Positions 24,274 through 24,278 of a DNA stretch of 24,278 nt are shown here, piece after piece (the stretch's first letter is position 1; each line of letters starts with the position of its first letter). The notes beneath the pieces are model-generated. The model saw nothing but the letters and a program-made list of their open reading frames with translations. It was not told the origin of the DNA and made no database searches. Source of the DNA: JAMCXS01 sp964459065. Its GTDB lineage: Bacteria; Acidobacteriota; Terriglobia; UBA7540. A program made the translations under genes and the position numbers. The DNA lies in the NCBI GenBank assembly GCA_964459065.1, contig CAYWMN010000026.1, positions 1 to 24,278 of the forward strand, read 5' to 3'.

Positions 24274-24278
24274 CCCAA

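Noticed and set aside
1..24278. CRISPR arrays, tRNA genes, insertion sequences or integrase
   Set aside because: No regularly spaced repeats, no cloverleaf with CCA-like end and no transposase or integrase motif were found by eye on either strand.

Overview
The window reads as about 24 kb of a GC-rich (roughly 60%), gene-dense, Gram-negative chromosome. Diderm evidence: a TolC/RND tripartite pump with a lipoprotein adaptor, a YidC with a large periplasmic domain, a membrane-anchored lytic transglycosylase and a TonB-type remnant. Tat-exported sugar enzymes, a GH3 fragment, a RhaT-family permease and a long cysteine-free coiled-coil protein would fit a soil or sediment Acidobacteriota. That placement is inference from gene content; there is no rRNA here to confirm it.

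Layout. (1) 1-6350: divergence-free efflux operon on the + strand (TolC-like outer membrane factor, lipoprotein adaptor, 1080-aa RND permease overlapping the adaptor by 4 nt, then a 61-aa DUF2892-type membrane protein), with a CRP/FNR-like dyad just upstream. (2) 6501-9210: tandem-domain universal stress protein, anchored SLT-type transglycosylase, and immediately behind it a broken TonB C-terminal-domain gene. (3) 9275-9703 (-): an orphan receiver domain without its phosphoacceptor Asp, followed by a 626-nt stretch without a convincing gene. (4) 10330-12411 (+): double zinc-ribbon protein and the lipid II flippase murJ. (5) 12432-16856 (-): the conserved block rpmH-rnpA-yidD-yidC-jag-mnmE (ribosomal protein L34, RNase P protein, two membrane-insertion factors, a KH/R3H RNA-binding protein, tRNA-modification GTPase), convergent with murJ. 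(6) 16948-18304 (-): the C-terminal stump of a GH3 beta-glucosidase and a Tat-exported sugar isomerase/epimerase-like TIM barrel lie where dnaA is often found upstream of rpmH. (7) 18305-24278: a 472-nt divergent intergenic region with a possible 30-codon ORF, a 604-aa coiled-coil protein, two strong dyads, a 749-aa Tat-exported six-hairpin-glycosidase-like protein and, convergent with it, a RhaT-like sugar permease that runs to the window edge.

How the genes fit together. The efflux genes form one translationally coupled unit. The rpmH block couples ribosome/RNase P production to membrane protein insertion. The sugar genes around 17-24 kb look like a plant- or microbe-polysaccharide module that has been rearranged: the GH3 deletion starts only 10 nt after the isomerase stop. 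No rRNA, tRNA, CRISPR array, intact insertion sequence or integrase was seen. I do not see a complete, clearly novel defence or secretion system; the most unusual signals are the two gene remnants, the missing start codon of yidD, the TTG-started rpmH, the pseudo-receiver, and the uncharacterised coiled-coil gene with its upstream small ORF.
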